Below, piece by piece: positions 22,837-33,141 of a stretch of DNA of 64,000 bases (positions are counted from its first letter, which is position 1; each line of letters opens with the position of its first letter). The stretch comes from Flammula alnicola. Taxonomy: Eukaryota; Basidiomycota; Agaricomycetes; Agaricales; Strophariaceae. The stretch covers positions 124,001 through 188,000 of the forward strand of contig JADNRV010000093.1 in NCBI GenBank assembly GCA_015499995.1. Direction: 5' to 3'. A program made the translations under genes and the position numbers. The notes beneath the pieces are model-generated. The model did no database searches, was not told the origin of the DNA, and saw only the letters and a list, made by a program, of their open reading frames with translations.

Positions 22837-25172
22837 GGACAGCTATCGCGTTCGCAACTGCCGGCATTCGACGACAGCGTAGAGATCTAGATGGCCTTAT
22901 TTAGAACGCGAAGACACACCTGTTAGGAATGGTCAGAAGCAATAGCCTTACATCAGGAAAGTACGCAGAGATGTCAAGGTGAAGAGCAGTCGCTGGTCGT
23001 CAATGGCCAAGGTCATGCTGAGCGGCGTCATACAACGAACGTGATTTAGAAACAAATTAGGGCGACCTTCTAAAATGAGGAGACGTACATATCTCGTCGT
23101 TCCTATGAACAGCGCCGATGGCACCGTAGTCGGCCTTCGCTATGTCGAGCCCAGTACGAGCGGAAAAAGGACCGGTGTTTGACCTTTCAATATGAACAAC
23201 CGGGATCCGTATAAACCGAAATGGCTCGAAGGCTAGCCTTCCAACAGGAGGAGCACGGATCCTTGCCGAGAGCGAAAGACGAGGAGGATGCGAGCATCAG
23301 CCCGCAAAGCCGGGGGTGTTGCTCGGGCATAAGCATTCAATATTCAGTCCATGCAGAAATCCTCTCTTCTTCGTTCTTCAGTCTGGGCCTTCTGGGTTCT
23401 TGAGGTCGACATCATCTTCCTCTCTGACCAAACTACAGATCTCGTCCTCGGCACCTAGCCCATTCTCCATCACTTTCTCCATCTCGTGGATCACAACGGT
23501 GGCGATCCCTCGCGTCGTCGTTGTCCCGATTGCTGATGAGATCACTCGCCTCGCATTGCTTCTGGTAGCCCCTCTGTCATGTCTCCAAGGCAAGAAACTT
23601 GGAACCTTGGAGCTTCTTCGCATTCTGGTCAGCTGCATGCGGCGGACAGAGTAGAGCTTGTATTGATCCGGCGAGAAAGAGGACCCAGCCTGAGCATCTG
23701 CGATTCGGAATCAAGAATGACTATTCGACTATTCCTTCGATGGCAGCGGTGGCGGCGGAGGGCTATTAGGTGGAGCTGGAGGATAAAACGCTGCCAAGAT
23801 GGTCGCGGTGGAGTGCTGTGGAGGCAGCGAAAGAACAGAATTGGCAGGGCCTTGTTCACAGAACGTGGAAACGACGTCGGAAGATGCTCGGTGACGAATG
23901 ACTTTGTCTTTGCTGACGATGTGGATGCCGAATTCCTAGAGGTAGATTAGAAACCCCAACAGGTGGGGTATGAGGGAGTGGAAGGACAACAATTCTGCAC
24001 GAGCAACGACTGGGCATAATTTACGTGGGCAGTTACAGGGGGATAATTTCATGACGGATGACGTGTTCATCGTCTTCGCAGACAATATGCATATTGAATT
24101 CCTAGGAATTCGGTCAGGGAAAAGGACAGATGGGATAACAAAGAAGGTACGTACGACGAAATATTCACTTTCGGGCCCGAAAAACTCGGATTCATGGCCT
24201 TCGCCGCGGGCCGCTCGACGTTGACAAACGTCCTGGTCGAACACTTCAGATCCCTGGTTCAAATCTGACAGACGGAAGTGTATGTTCAGAATGCGTACTC
24301 CTCACAGAACATCTGCGACATACCTTTCTGTCCTCCTCCAACACCTCTTCATGCTGCTGTGAGTCGAAGAAGCCGTTTCGCTCGCTGGGACCGTTTTCGA
24401 GTTTGTCGTATGCCAAAGTCAGACGTTGGCTTTTTGGTTGCTGAATTCTACGTGCTAGAAAGCCTATGTGGCGTTCAGATGGTACAGATGCAGAGCTACA
24501 TGGAAGGAGGGCGCTGTTGGTGACAGCGAAGAGGAAGGATGAGCGTGGGACTCTTTCTGTCAGCGGTCTTTGGACTAAGACCAACGTCTCTTTTTCTCTA
24601 GCAGACAAGTGTTCTGAAAGCTCAGCGACCATTCCCTCTATTCTTTTCAAAACATTAAAAATATCACCAGGAACAAGAAAATTGAACAAGGCGACGGTTT
24701 CAAATGAGCAAAGTAGAACTGGAATGCACGGACCAGGAATGCCATCGCATTGTCTGGTGACACAAGACCAACTCTCTTTCCTTTCCCGGGCCAGCGCTGA
24801 TTTGAGTGCATTTTCTTTCGCCCTGCAAGTCGAATTTGAAATTTCTTGTGTATGTCGGATTCAAGCTGCTGATTTCGCCTACTCAAAAGCATTGTAAGCA
24901 GGCGTAGCCTCCTCTCTGTTAGTCTCGAAGCTGTCACTGTCCCTGCGTTTCCGTATATCGACGACACCCTACAATTCCAAAAGACTCCCTTCGCAAGACA
25001 TATGATTCGTGGATAACTTAGAGTATAACCTCTACTCTACGGCTTTGCCACGAACGAGAACTACATTACATTTTCTTTTAGATCCCGGCGGGTGCTACCA
25101 GTGCGTGATATGGTAAGACAAAGTATTTGCGGTGATGGAGCGTGTTAAAATGGCGCACCTGACGAAAATCGA
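22837..25172. other. Gene-poor stretch with a small internal duplication
   Basis: No gene can be supported. Two diverged copies of a short segment occur near 23885-23950 and 24045-24110. They share the pattern GACGATGTGGATGCCGAATT or GACAATATGCATATTGAATT, each followed by CCTAG. Minus-strand frames near 24246-24967 have some helical, charged character but no recognised family. Confidence 0.35.
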
Positions 25173-25978
25173 CTACCAAACCACGGGAGCAAGCGCGTGA
25201 GCGCGATTCCTTCTACCATCGTAGCTTGCACTGCGTGCCAGCGCTACCCGGTTCTTCGATTCGGCCAGGATGCGGTTCTCCCAATTTTTCCCCTGGGGTC
25301 CCATTCCCTCGCGCATTTTGTCCCTCAGAGAAGCCAGTAATGTCACGTCTTGGGAACAGTAGGCGATTAAGCGGGCATCCAGCGGACGTCGTTCAAAAAC
25401 CTCATAAGAACCACCCTTCTCAGGCGCGAAGAGCGTCACACCTAGGTCTTTAGTTTTCGCCCAATCCTCCGCAGGATTCAAGTGAAATTGAATGGTTTTC
25501 GCAAGACCGGAGACCGTCCTGGCGCGGCCACAAATCGAGAGGCGGACTGCTACTTCAAGGAGTTGCAGATCGTAGACGTTGGAGAGGGATATGTTATAAA
25601 GGTTATATAAGGCGTCCGAGTCATTTCGGACATCGAAGAACAACTGTTAGGGCAGTCATTAATTTGTCCAACGCGAACGCGTTCGAAGCACTACGAAAGT
25701 CACACCTTTTGGGTTTCCGATCCTTCAAGAATGGTTCGCAAAGATATACCGCTTGCGTCTGTCTCCTCGAATGCTTGCGCACCCAAGACGGTCACATCGA
25801 TCAGCCACACACTGCTGCTGGTACTACACATCAATTGCAGTAAACAGATTTTGCCGTGGCGGTTGATGTCAATGCCCTCAATGTCCACCGCGAGCACGTG
25901 CGGAGTAGTGGGGGTGATATCGGCGAGACATTGCTGGAGGAGAGATAGACTGTCGACCAAGGTAGTGGTGAAAGACAT
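25173..25978 (-). CDS. 3'-5' exonuclease-domain protein (DEDDy type)
   Basis: Two exons, 25978-25706 and 25643-25173, give 247 aa. The ATG of MSFTTTLVDS was preferred over an upstream TTG. The exonuclease motifs of the DnaQ-like/EXD fold can be followed. Motif I is VLAVDIEGIDI (Asp and Glu). Motif II lies in FFDVRNDSDALYNLY. A helical stretch with VYDLQLLEVA comes next. Motif III is YCSQDV, giving the Tyr...Asp pattern of DEDDy enzymes. These are metal-dependent nucleases acting on RNA or DNA ends; the substrate of this one cannot be told from sequence. No helicase or HRDC domain is attached. The gene looks intact. Confidence 0.8.
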
Positions 25979-26166
25979 CGTTGATTGATACAAGGAAGAT
26001 ATGAAAGAGAGAACTTATATCCTGCGGGTTTGAGATCCGAATCTGTGGGGATTTCTTCAAGCTCGTGATCAGTGGTTTCGAATAGAACTATTAGAAGGCA
26101 AATGTATGGCGAATTACATAAGTCTCTATAGTATTGCGATAGGAGAAATAGGAGAACTGGACCCAG

Positions 26167-26697
26167 TTAAAAGGTTGAAACGACATCTTTGGGGAACAGT
26201 TTGTCTTGTTCATGGCTAAGTTTAATACCGCTGCCGTATGTGGCAAATGGAATGATCAAAGCATCCACAGACACGAAAGGCACCCCAGAAAATTTCTCAA
26301 TAGAAGAAAGAATCCAATTCACATCTAGAAAGATGTCAAGGCGAAATGCGAGTAATGCGCAGTTGACATCCCTGCACGGAACCCATTCTATTGAAAACGT
26401 TGCCTCTGGTGGGGTGACCGAATATGAAAAGCGAGTTATGTTGCTTTCAATGCATCTATTATCAGCACAATCTAGACTCGTATACCACATGCGTCGAGCT
26501 CCGGAGTCCGACAATTCTCGGCAGCTAGCAAGTATTCCGTACCAGGCCATAACGTTGGAACTTTCTTGGTCCCCTTTTTTTCGGGTCACCGTAGCTCTGG
26601 TCTCTAGATCGTGATTTCCATCCTCGAGGGCGCGGACCAGGCTCTGAACGTGAGAGATAGGCGGGATGGATAAGCTGGTCGACTCTCCCGCTGGCAT
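26167..26697 (-). CDS. Hypothetical protein, 176 aa
   Basis: Open frame from ATG at 26697 (MPAGESTSLSIPP), about 190 bases upstream of the exonuclease start on the same strand. It has no signal peptide, membrane segment or recognised motif, and scattered cysteines (CADNRCIESN). It is not an exon of the exonuclease by any splice junction I could find. It could be one exon of a larger gene. Reality as a gene is uncertain. Confidence 0.35.
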   Translation of the reverse strand: MPAGESTSLSIPPISHVQSLVRALEDGNHDLETRATVTRKKGDQESSNVMAWYGILASCRELSDSGARRMWYTSLDCADNRCIESNITRFSYSVTPPEATFSIEWVPCRDVNCALLAFRLDIFLDVNWILSSIEKFSGVPFVSVDALIIPFATYGSGIKLSHEQDKLFPKDVVSTF

Positions 26698-27918
26698 TTT
26701 TTCCTTGCTACCTGCCGTCAACGAATTCAGAGCCGTATTTTTCCCGGAAATCCAGAGCGCGGATCCGAATCTCTATCTTTTCTGCATTACAATATCCCAT
26801 TTATCATTCTTCTGCTGGAACGATGGGTGGTTACGTTCTCTGCCGTCACCCTGCCGAATTCAGAGTCCACCCGTATAGTACATAATCCCTACTACCGCCC
26901 ACCCTTGCATATCCAGCTTAGTCTGTGATCACCCCTTAAATCATCGCAAGATGGTATTGACGACTTCTAAATGCGCAACGTCAGGTGCCTGTATGGACCT
27001 TCTGTCGCCCACTGTGCTTATCATACGCTTGATCTTCAGATCTTCGAGGTGATTTACTGCTCTCAGCAGACTCCAACATGAAATATAATCCTAGGCGTGT
27101 TTGAGTCTACCAGTGAAACTTCATTTCGCACGATAACAAGATCGAGTATATGTACCTCATCCTCCGCCCTCGTCTCGTTAGTCGACGTCCGTATTTCCTT
27201 CCACCCTCGCGAGGGATTTCTTGATAGCGTCCATAGCCAACTTCGTGCTGCGTGGATAATTCATCGACAGCATTGGCATTGGTACTGTTATCTTCGTGCG
27301 TGCATGGGCGACTGATGATGTCGTTGGGCGACAGTCCAAGATTGATGGCTACATAGACGTCTTAAACATTCCTGCGCGGCGCTGGCGTATTTGAGGCATC
27401 ACCGAGCTGAAAAACATCCGGGAGTGATCCGGGTGAAATATGCTGCTCAACGGTACGATGTCGGTGACGCTTGCAACGAGGAGGAGAGTAAGACGCGTAT
27501 TCAAGTAGTATTTGCTGTTCTCCGATTTCCAGCTCGCGTCATATAACGCGAGGTGGTGTTGATGTAGCTGCTCAAGGTGGGTAAACGTCGACGGGGGGAG
27601 GCCTTACGATCGCTTGGATGAAATGTAAGATGCGTGAGAGGAGGGGAAGCGCCGAGGCAATGTTGATGCTGTGAAATGCTATGTCTGTCAGTGTGTGCTG
27701 TGTGAAATGCTTGTGATCTTATCTTATACATTCTATGCGTCGGTAACCATCATAACGGAAACACACAGTAAATCCCTTGGATCATGAGCGCTGTTCGAGA
27801 GGTAATGTGCTAGAAAGAAGGACGTGAGACGCCTCAGTTATCAGAAGCTGCACTTACGGTTTTAAAAAAATCTCGCCTGGCACCGTTGGAGTAGTCCGAT
27901 ACGGCTTGATTAATGATT
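26698..27918. other. Intergenic, nothing recognised
   Basis: Short frames only, with no domain or repeat. The stretch contains no splice-consistent gene model that I can defend. Confidence 0.4.
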
Positions 27919-28090
27919 CTCGGAAGCAGAGGCTCGGAGACGCATCGAGCAGGCCGTGCGGTGTCGCGTCGCACGCAATGGCAAGGAGGCAAGCAAGGAT
28001 GATTCATTGACCAGAAGGTATCTGGTACAAGGGACATGCACAGCCTCGATTCTATCTAATCTAATCTAGCCGAGCGGTCAACTCGGAGCA
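27919..28090 (-). repeat. Dispersed GATTAGAT repeat, copy F
   Basis: Family member in inverted orientation. Read on the minus strand it runs CGGCTAGATTAGATTAGATA, GAGGCTGTGCATGTCCC, then TTGCCATTGCGTGCGACGCG, ACACCGCACGGCCTGCTCGA and CCGAGCCTCTGC. It is closest to copy D at 30134. Confidence 0.65.
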
Positions 28091-28921
28091 TTATTTGAGC
28101 ATTATCACTCCCATCTGTATCCACGGACCACTCACGCCCACTGTGTGTGTATGCGGAACGTCCTGACATGTACGACACCATGTTCGCCCCTGTGCTCCAT
28201 CGCTGGCTGGTTGGACCTGGACGTTGAACTTGGACCTGAGGCTGGTGCCGTACTCATGTCTTTCTGGTCTCGCAGTGGTATATATCGTTTTACTCTATCA
28301 TTTATTCTGCGCCGTTTTCGACGGTTATGGAAGGAGCACATAATCGGTCCTAGCATCTATGTTCGTCGCCGTCCGGGTGATGCATCTGTGAGCCGTATCA
28401 TTACCCACGACTTGGACTGAAGATATTCCTCTCATGTATGCGCTGTTGGGCGGTGGATGTGCGATGAAGAGTACCAATGTCCTCCAACTATATGCGCAGC
28501 GCTCACTAACTCTAGACATTTTATCCGTCGTTGGGCGGCGCTTTCTCTCTGATTGTTTCACTATTTATTTATATGTGATTGATTTCTGTACTGATAAACT
28601 CATAGAAGGTTATATGATAATATATCGGCCTTTATCACGCTTTACCGCAAGTCATTAACGATCTAAACGTGTGCTCTATTAATACACCGGTGTCGTGGTC
28701 CGGTCGGTTCTTCGTAAAGTTCGCGAACTACACTCGCTGGTCATGATGCATGATCACGAGCTCGTCCGATCTCGTTGCTCGACTCCAGAATTCTCTCAGG
28801 ACATAGACAGATTCGACGAAGTTTCACCGTCGACGTTAATAACTACCTCTACGTGGGCCATGCATAGCGGTTCCTGTAGTCTCTCCGTTCCTCGTCTGCA
28901 TCCTACCACCAGACAAAACAA

Positions 28922-30144
28922 ATGAAGAGATTCACGTTCTTATTTGTCGCTTTATCCTCTCTCACCAAAGCGATCCTCGCGGTTCCGTCCACAGCGAGCA
29001 GAAGTGTAGTGGGCAAGGAATGCGCTCTGCTATTCGACGGAAGAGTTCCGCAGAAAATGACCCCTGCAGATTTCGACAAGAATACGAGTATCTTCGACCA
29101 TCAGTTCGTGCATGGACAAAGTGAGTAGTACCCAGACGATGTTGACATGAAGAGTTTAACTTCATTAGATCAGACTTGGGCAGAAATTATCAAATTTCCA
29201 GTCGGGATTCCGCCTTCTATGGTGAGCAATGCTTCATCCTCTGCTGACTGCAACCTCAACTTTCTTTCGACAAGTTCGATATTCCGAAACTGGCGAAACC
29301 CGTCGAGGTCACGATAAAGTAAACGTACATCGAGGAATCGGTACTTCCCCGCTAAAATTTTGCTTACCAGTGATCAATCCATCTTTCTGCCTGGCGGAAA
29401 TCCACCCGAACCACAGTTCGGATTCAGGCGCTCGGAGCTCATACCCGCCACGAACAATGGCAGCGACATCACTGTACAAGGCACCACCACATTCCACTGG
29501 TCAATCCGGAATGATCCCCTACGCCCATTAAACTTCTCACATGAATATCACGTACGAGATTTTCTGTCTCCCCGAGGCACCTTGATTTATTTAAATTTAC
29601 CTCACTGAATAGCCTGGATGGCACGAAACGGCTGATTTCAGCACTTCTCAGTTCACCTTCCTCACCGGAAAACCATTCAACCAATCCTTCGATCCAACAG
29701 TGCACGATCCGAAGACGCTCCGCCTTGCCGGGCTCCAAGCAAATAGCCCCGAGACGACGTTCTTCCAGACGCCTTTCGAATTTGATGTGTGGCATAACTT
29801 CGCCGTAACCGTTGGGTGGACATCCAAGTGAGCTAGCCTATTGAATTGGATTGAAATCCTTCTCTCCCTTCTCATTTACTGAGCATCGCGCTAATATCTA
29901 CTTTCAAAGCGAACTTACGGTATACTACTCAAAAGGCCACGCACCACTAGAAAGGGTTGCAGGCCCATTGTCCAACGATAATTCAGGCGGAGGACAATTC
30001 CATACAGGGGTGTTCAAGTTGCCAACGGGACCACTGGGTATCGATGTCGTTCACGAAGGGTTCCAAGAGTCTAATCTGAATGAGGGTCTTATTTTCGGTG
30101 GGATCTTCATTGAGGATAGTGCAGATGGTTGTGTCACGGTGTAG
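28922..30144 (+). CDS. Glycoside hydrolase family 131 beta-glucanase
   Basis: Six exons by eye (28922-29120, 29169-29221, 29275-29318, 29371-29551, 29613-29827, 29910-30144) give 308 aa in one frame. Residues 1-20 are a signal peptide (MKRFTFLFVALSSLTKAILA). Family blocks follow in order: LLFDGRVP, SIFLPGG, FGFRRSELIPATNNG, FSHEYH, WHETADFSTSQF, KTLRLAGLQ, DVWHNFAVTVGW, ELTVYYSKG, and EGLIFGGIFIEDS near the end. GH131 enzymes are secreted and cut beta-1,3-, beta-1,4- and beta-1,6-glucans. The gene is intact. A dispersed repeat starts at or just before its stop codon. A plant-cell-wall or own-wall role is inferred from the family. Confidence 0.9.
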
Positions 30145-30364
30145 TAGTGAGGTCTGGCAGAGTCCTCGGCTAGATTAGATAGATAGATTAGATAGCATCG
30201 AGGCTGTGCACGTCCCTTTGTAGACACCTTCCGCATTCGTAGATGAACCACCTTTGCTTGCCTCTTGCCATTGCGTGCGACGCGACACCGCACTGCCTGC
30301 TCGACGCGTATCCGAGCCTCTGCTATCCCGAGTCCGGTCAGATTGGACTGCTCCAACGGCTTCC
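30134..30364 (+). repeat. Dispersed GATTAGAT repeat, copy D
   Basis: Starts around the GH131 stop codon: ACGGTGTAGTAGTGAGGTCT aligns with ACGGTATAGCAGTGGGATCT of copy E. It continues with GGCTAGATTAGATAGATAGA, GAGGCTGTGCACGTCCC, the GCGACGCGACACCGCACTGC block and GTCAGATTGGACTGCTCC. It is the longest copy seen. Confidence 0.7.
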
Positions 30365-30946
30365 CCTTCATAGTTGGAGTAGCAGTTGGACCATTTGTTG
30401 GAAAGTAAGGGAACGGAAATGTCATGACTCTCGAGTTGTGATTGAATTGCGAGCTCGTTTTGTGACGCACGCACTGATTTGGGCGCATATCTGGTGCATT
30501 ATGGCTGTTCCGTTCTGAAAAGGCTGCAAGCTTCGATTCACTTTGAACGAGGTAAAGGCGTCCCTAGCTCTCAAGTTATCTATACGTACTAACCACCCCC
30601 GCGGATTCCTCACCTATCCGCCAGTCAGCAGCTACATGCCTGACAGCTGCCCCGCGCCCTGTCTATATCAACGTCCGCAACGATGCACCGTGCCCTCGCA
30701 GGCCCTGGACGTTCAGGCTGACAATCGGCCTTGTTTCGTTAGCGCACTATCACACGAAATGGATTATCATGCGCAACAGGTCAGACTAGAGTCATTCAAA
30801 GCATGCCGCATTGCAGACAGGCGTTAGGGGAATCGTGGAGAATCGTTGGGACTCGTTTCTGTACCTGCTTTTATAAGTGCCGCATATCCGGCTTAACCAC
30901 TCAATGAATAGGTGGCAGTAGCCCGTGGCTGATAGCGAGAGCTTGA
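30365..30946. other. Intergenic, nothing recognised
   Basis: Spacer between two copies of the dispersed repeat, with short uninformative frames only. Confidence 0.4.
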
Positions 30947-31132
30947 CGGTATAGCAGTGGGATCTAGCAGGTGCTCGGCTAGATTAGATTAGATCGCATC
31001 AGTGGCAGTGGATGTTTGGAGATGCCAGCGGACTCTCCCGATATCGTTCATCCCTTTGCCCGCTACGCTATACCGCGCGGCCTGCTCTACAGCATCGGCT
31101 GCCTAGAGTCAAGCCATATTGGACTCCAACGG
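30947..31132 (+). repeat. Dispersed GATTAGAT repeat, copy E
   Basis: Family member with GGGATCTAGCAGG, CGGCTAGATTAGATTAGATC, GATGCCAGCGGAC, GCTATACCGCGCGGCCTGCT and a shortened ATTGGACTCCAACGG end. It is not next to a recognised gene. Confidence 0.65.
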
Positions 31133-31746
31133 AAGGGTAAGCGGGCGAATTGGTGTTGCTTGCATTCTGTCCCGAAACGAACGTATTCGCGATCTCAAGA
31201 ACCTCGTCAATCTCTCAAGCAGAAGGCCGTTCGTTCAGTGGATCAAGGTTATTTTGCATATGCAAGCTTCATGTTTCGTATGTCTATTCCAAGTCTATTC
31301 TTCACTCTGGTGTACACGACACATTATCCTTCTCTGTAGTTTAATAACATGAATAAGGCGCAGCAACAGCTCGTCACCCACTCTCTCAATCGAGGCATGT
31401 CTTTTCCACCATGGCAAAACAACGCAGTCCGCTCCATGGAAAGCCTCGTAATTGGCAGTGATTGTCCTGGTTTGCAGTGGAAGTGGTAGCTCGCGAATAG
31501 GCTGTGAAAGACAATGTTGGTTTGGAGATGATCCCGACCAGGAATGTGTTGCGCACTGCATCCAGAACTTCACACCGTTGATCCTGGGACACCCGAATCC
31601 GACATTTCCCTATAGTGAGTAAGCATTCCGTGCCTGGTCTGAGCGCTGGACCCTTCTCTTTAAGCTCGCAGTGCTAACCCCCACGTCCTGATTTCCAGCC
31701 ACGGCAGAGGCTCTGAAAATTGAAGGATAGGCAAGGGGTGGTTAAG
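31133..31746. other. Intergenic, nothing recognised
   Basis: Short frames on both strands without recognised motifs. The stretch ends at the first inverted-repeat element. Confidence 0.4.
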
Positions 31747-33014
31747 AAAGTTACTTGCGCAACTAACTTATTCCTGCGACAAGTTAGCTTGTGCTAACTT
31801 TTGGCAGGCAAGTTGATTTGTCACAAGTTACAAGCTAACTTGGCGCAGCGATCATGCCCGCAACAAGTTAACTTGGCACAGCTCGCTTGCGCAGTAAGTT
31901 GGCTTGGCCCACCGGCAGCCGGCTACATGTTGCTCCTGCCTGACTGCTGCTCTTGTTGCCGTCTGCGTACCTTACTTAACAAGTACCTTGTATTAAGTTA
32001 GTAGCTACTACTATACATATAGACCATAAATATACCAAATTACATATAAAGCATTTTAAGTCACAAAGCTAACCAGGTAGCTGGTGCGTTCTTTAGAACT
32101 AACTTATAGCTTGAGCGTCTAACTAATGATCGATGGATCAGCATCATAGCGCAAATCATATTCATATATTTACATATACATATAATTCAATTGTTAAATA
32201 CAAATTATGCTATGAGGTTAGTCCGGCCGAGATATATCAATATGCAGGCTTTAAGAGAATCTCATGCACGTGAAATCAGCAGGGTATATCCCTGCCATAA
32301 AATAAGCAGTATCCCAACATCTACTACCTTTATGTATTATGCAAAAATTGTTTTCAAGCGGCGAAAAATGGTATATGTCAATTTACCACACAATCTCCCC
32401 CTCAAGAATAATCTAAACTGGCGACAACAACCGTTACAGCCACTATGTTCATACTGTACTATATTTCCGGAGTACGATATATATCTTAATATGTACAGGC
32501 AACCTTTTGTAGCAATCAAGTTAGCGAAAAGAAAGTTAGCATATGTGCTCCTGCCCATACATGCTTTGTTTATTACATAACACTTATAGAGACAGCTCTA
32601 TGTAGTTCTAATTGGCTTCTACATTTACATGTAACTATTGAGTCTCTATTAAACTGAATTTTGACTAGATTAGATGAGGGTGTCTATAGATAACAATTTG
32701 ACCCCCTCTTCTCCTCCACTTCAAAGCGCAGTACAGCATCTGAGGAGGATCAGATATACAAAACATTCATACATATATTTCAATGCACCTGCTAGTATAT
32801 AAATATCTGCTTGCATCTCCTGATATCCATAGGAAACGATATAACTCATTGGTACCTACGGCGCTGGGCCATTTACAGTGTAAGAGCGCCTAGCATGACA
32901 AGTTGCAAGTTAGATTGTCGTCAGCGTGGGAATAAGTTGAATATTCATCTCCTGCACCGGCATCTCGGCCACTGCAGGCCGCAAGTTAGCAAGTTGACCT
33001 GAAAAAGTAACTTT
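31747..33014. mobile_element. Candidate non-autonomous DNA transposon, AAGTTAGC type
   Basis: The AT-rich block is bounded by AAAGTTACTT (31747-31756) and its inverted complement (33005-33014). Just inside both ends are clusters of a short motif in either orientation, AAGTTAGC/GCTAACTT and close variants, at about 31770-31910 on the left and 32905-32995 on the right. The interior has no transposase-like frame. Short terminal inverted repeats plus subterminal motif clusters are typical of hAT-like and related cut-and-paste elements. I could not find a target duplication, so the boundaries are tentative. Confidence 0.5.
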
Positions 33015-33141
33015 ATTGACAGTCTAGGCAAGGATGTATGCACTGAAGCGTTGAGACGTTGAGCTGCGTTGTGATATGCAGACTTCATTCTTTTGCGATG
33101 TGTATCCTTTGACTCGCTCGGCTATGGATCTGGTGGCCCTG

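Noticed and set aside
24246..24967. Two-exon minus-strand gene
   Set aside because: Frames overlap, but I could not find a convincing junction or any homologous block.
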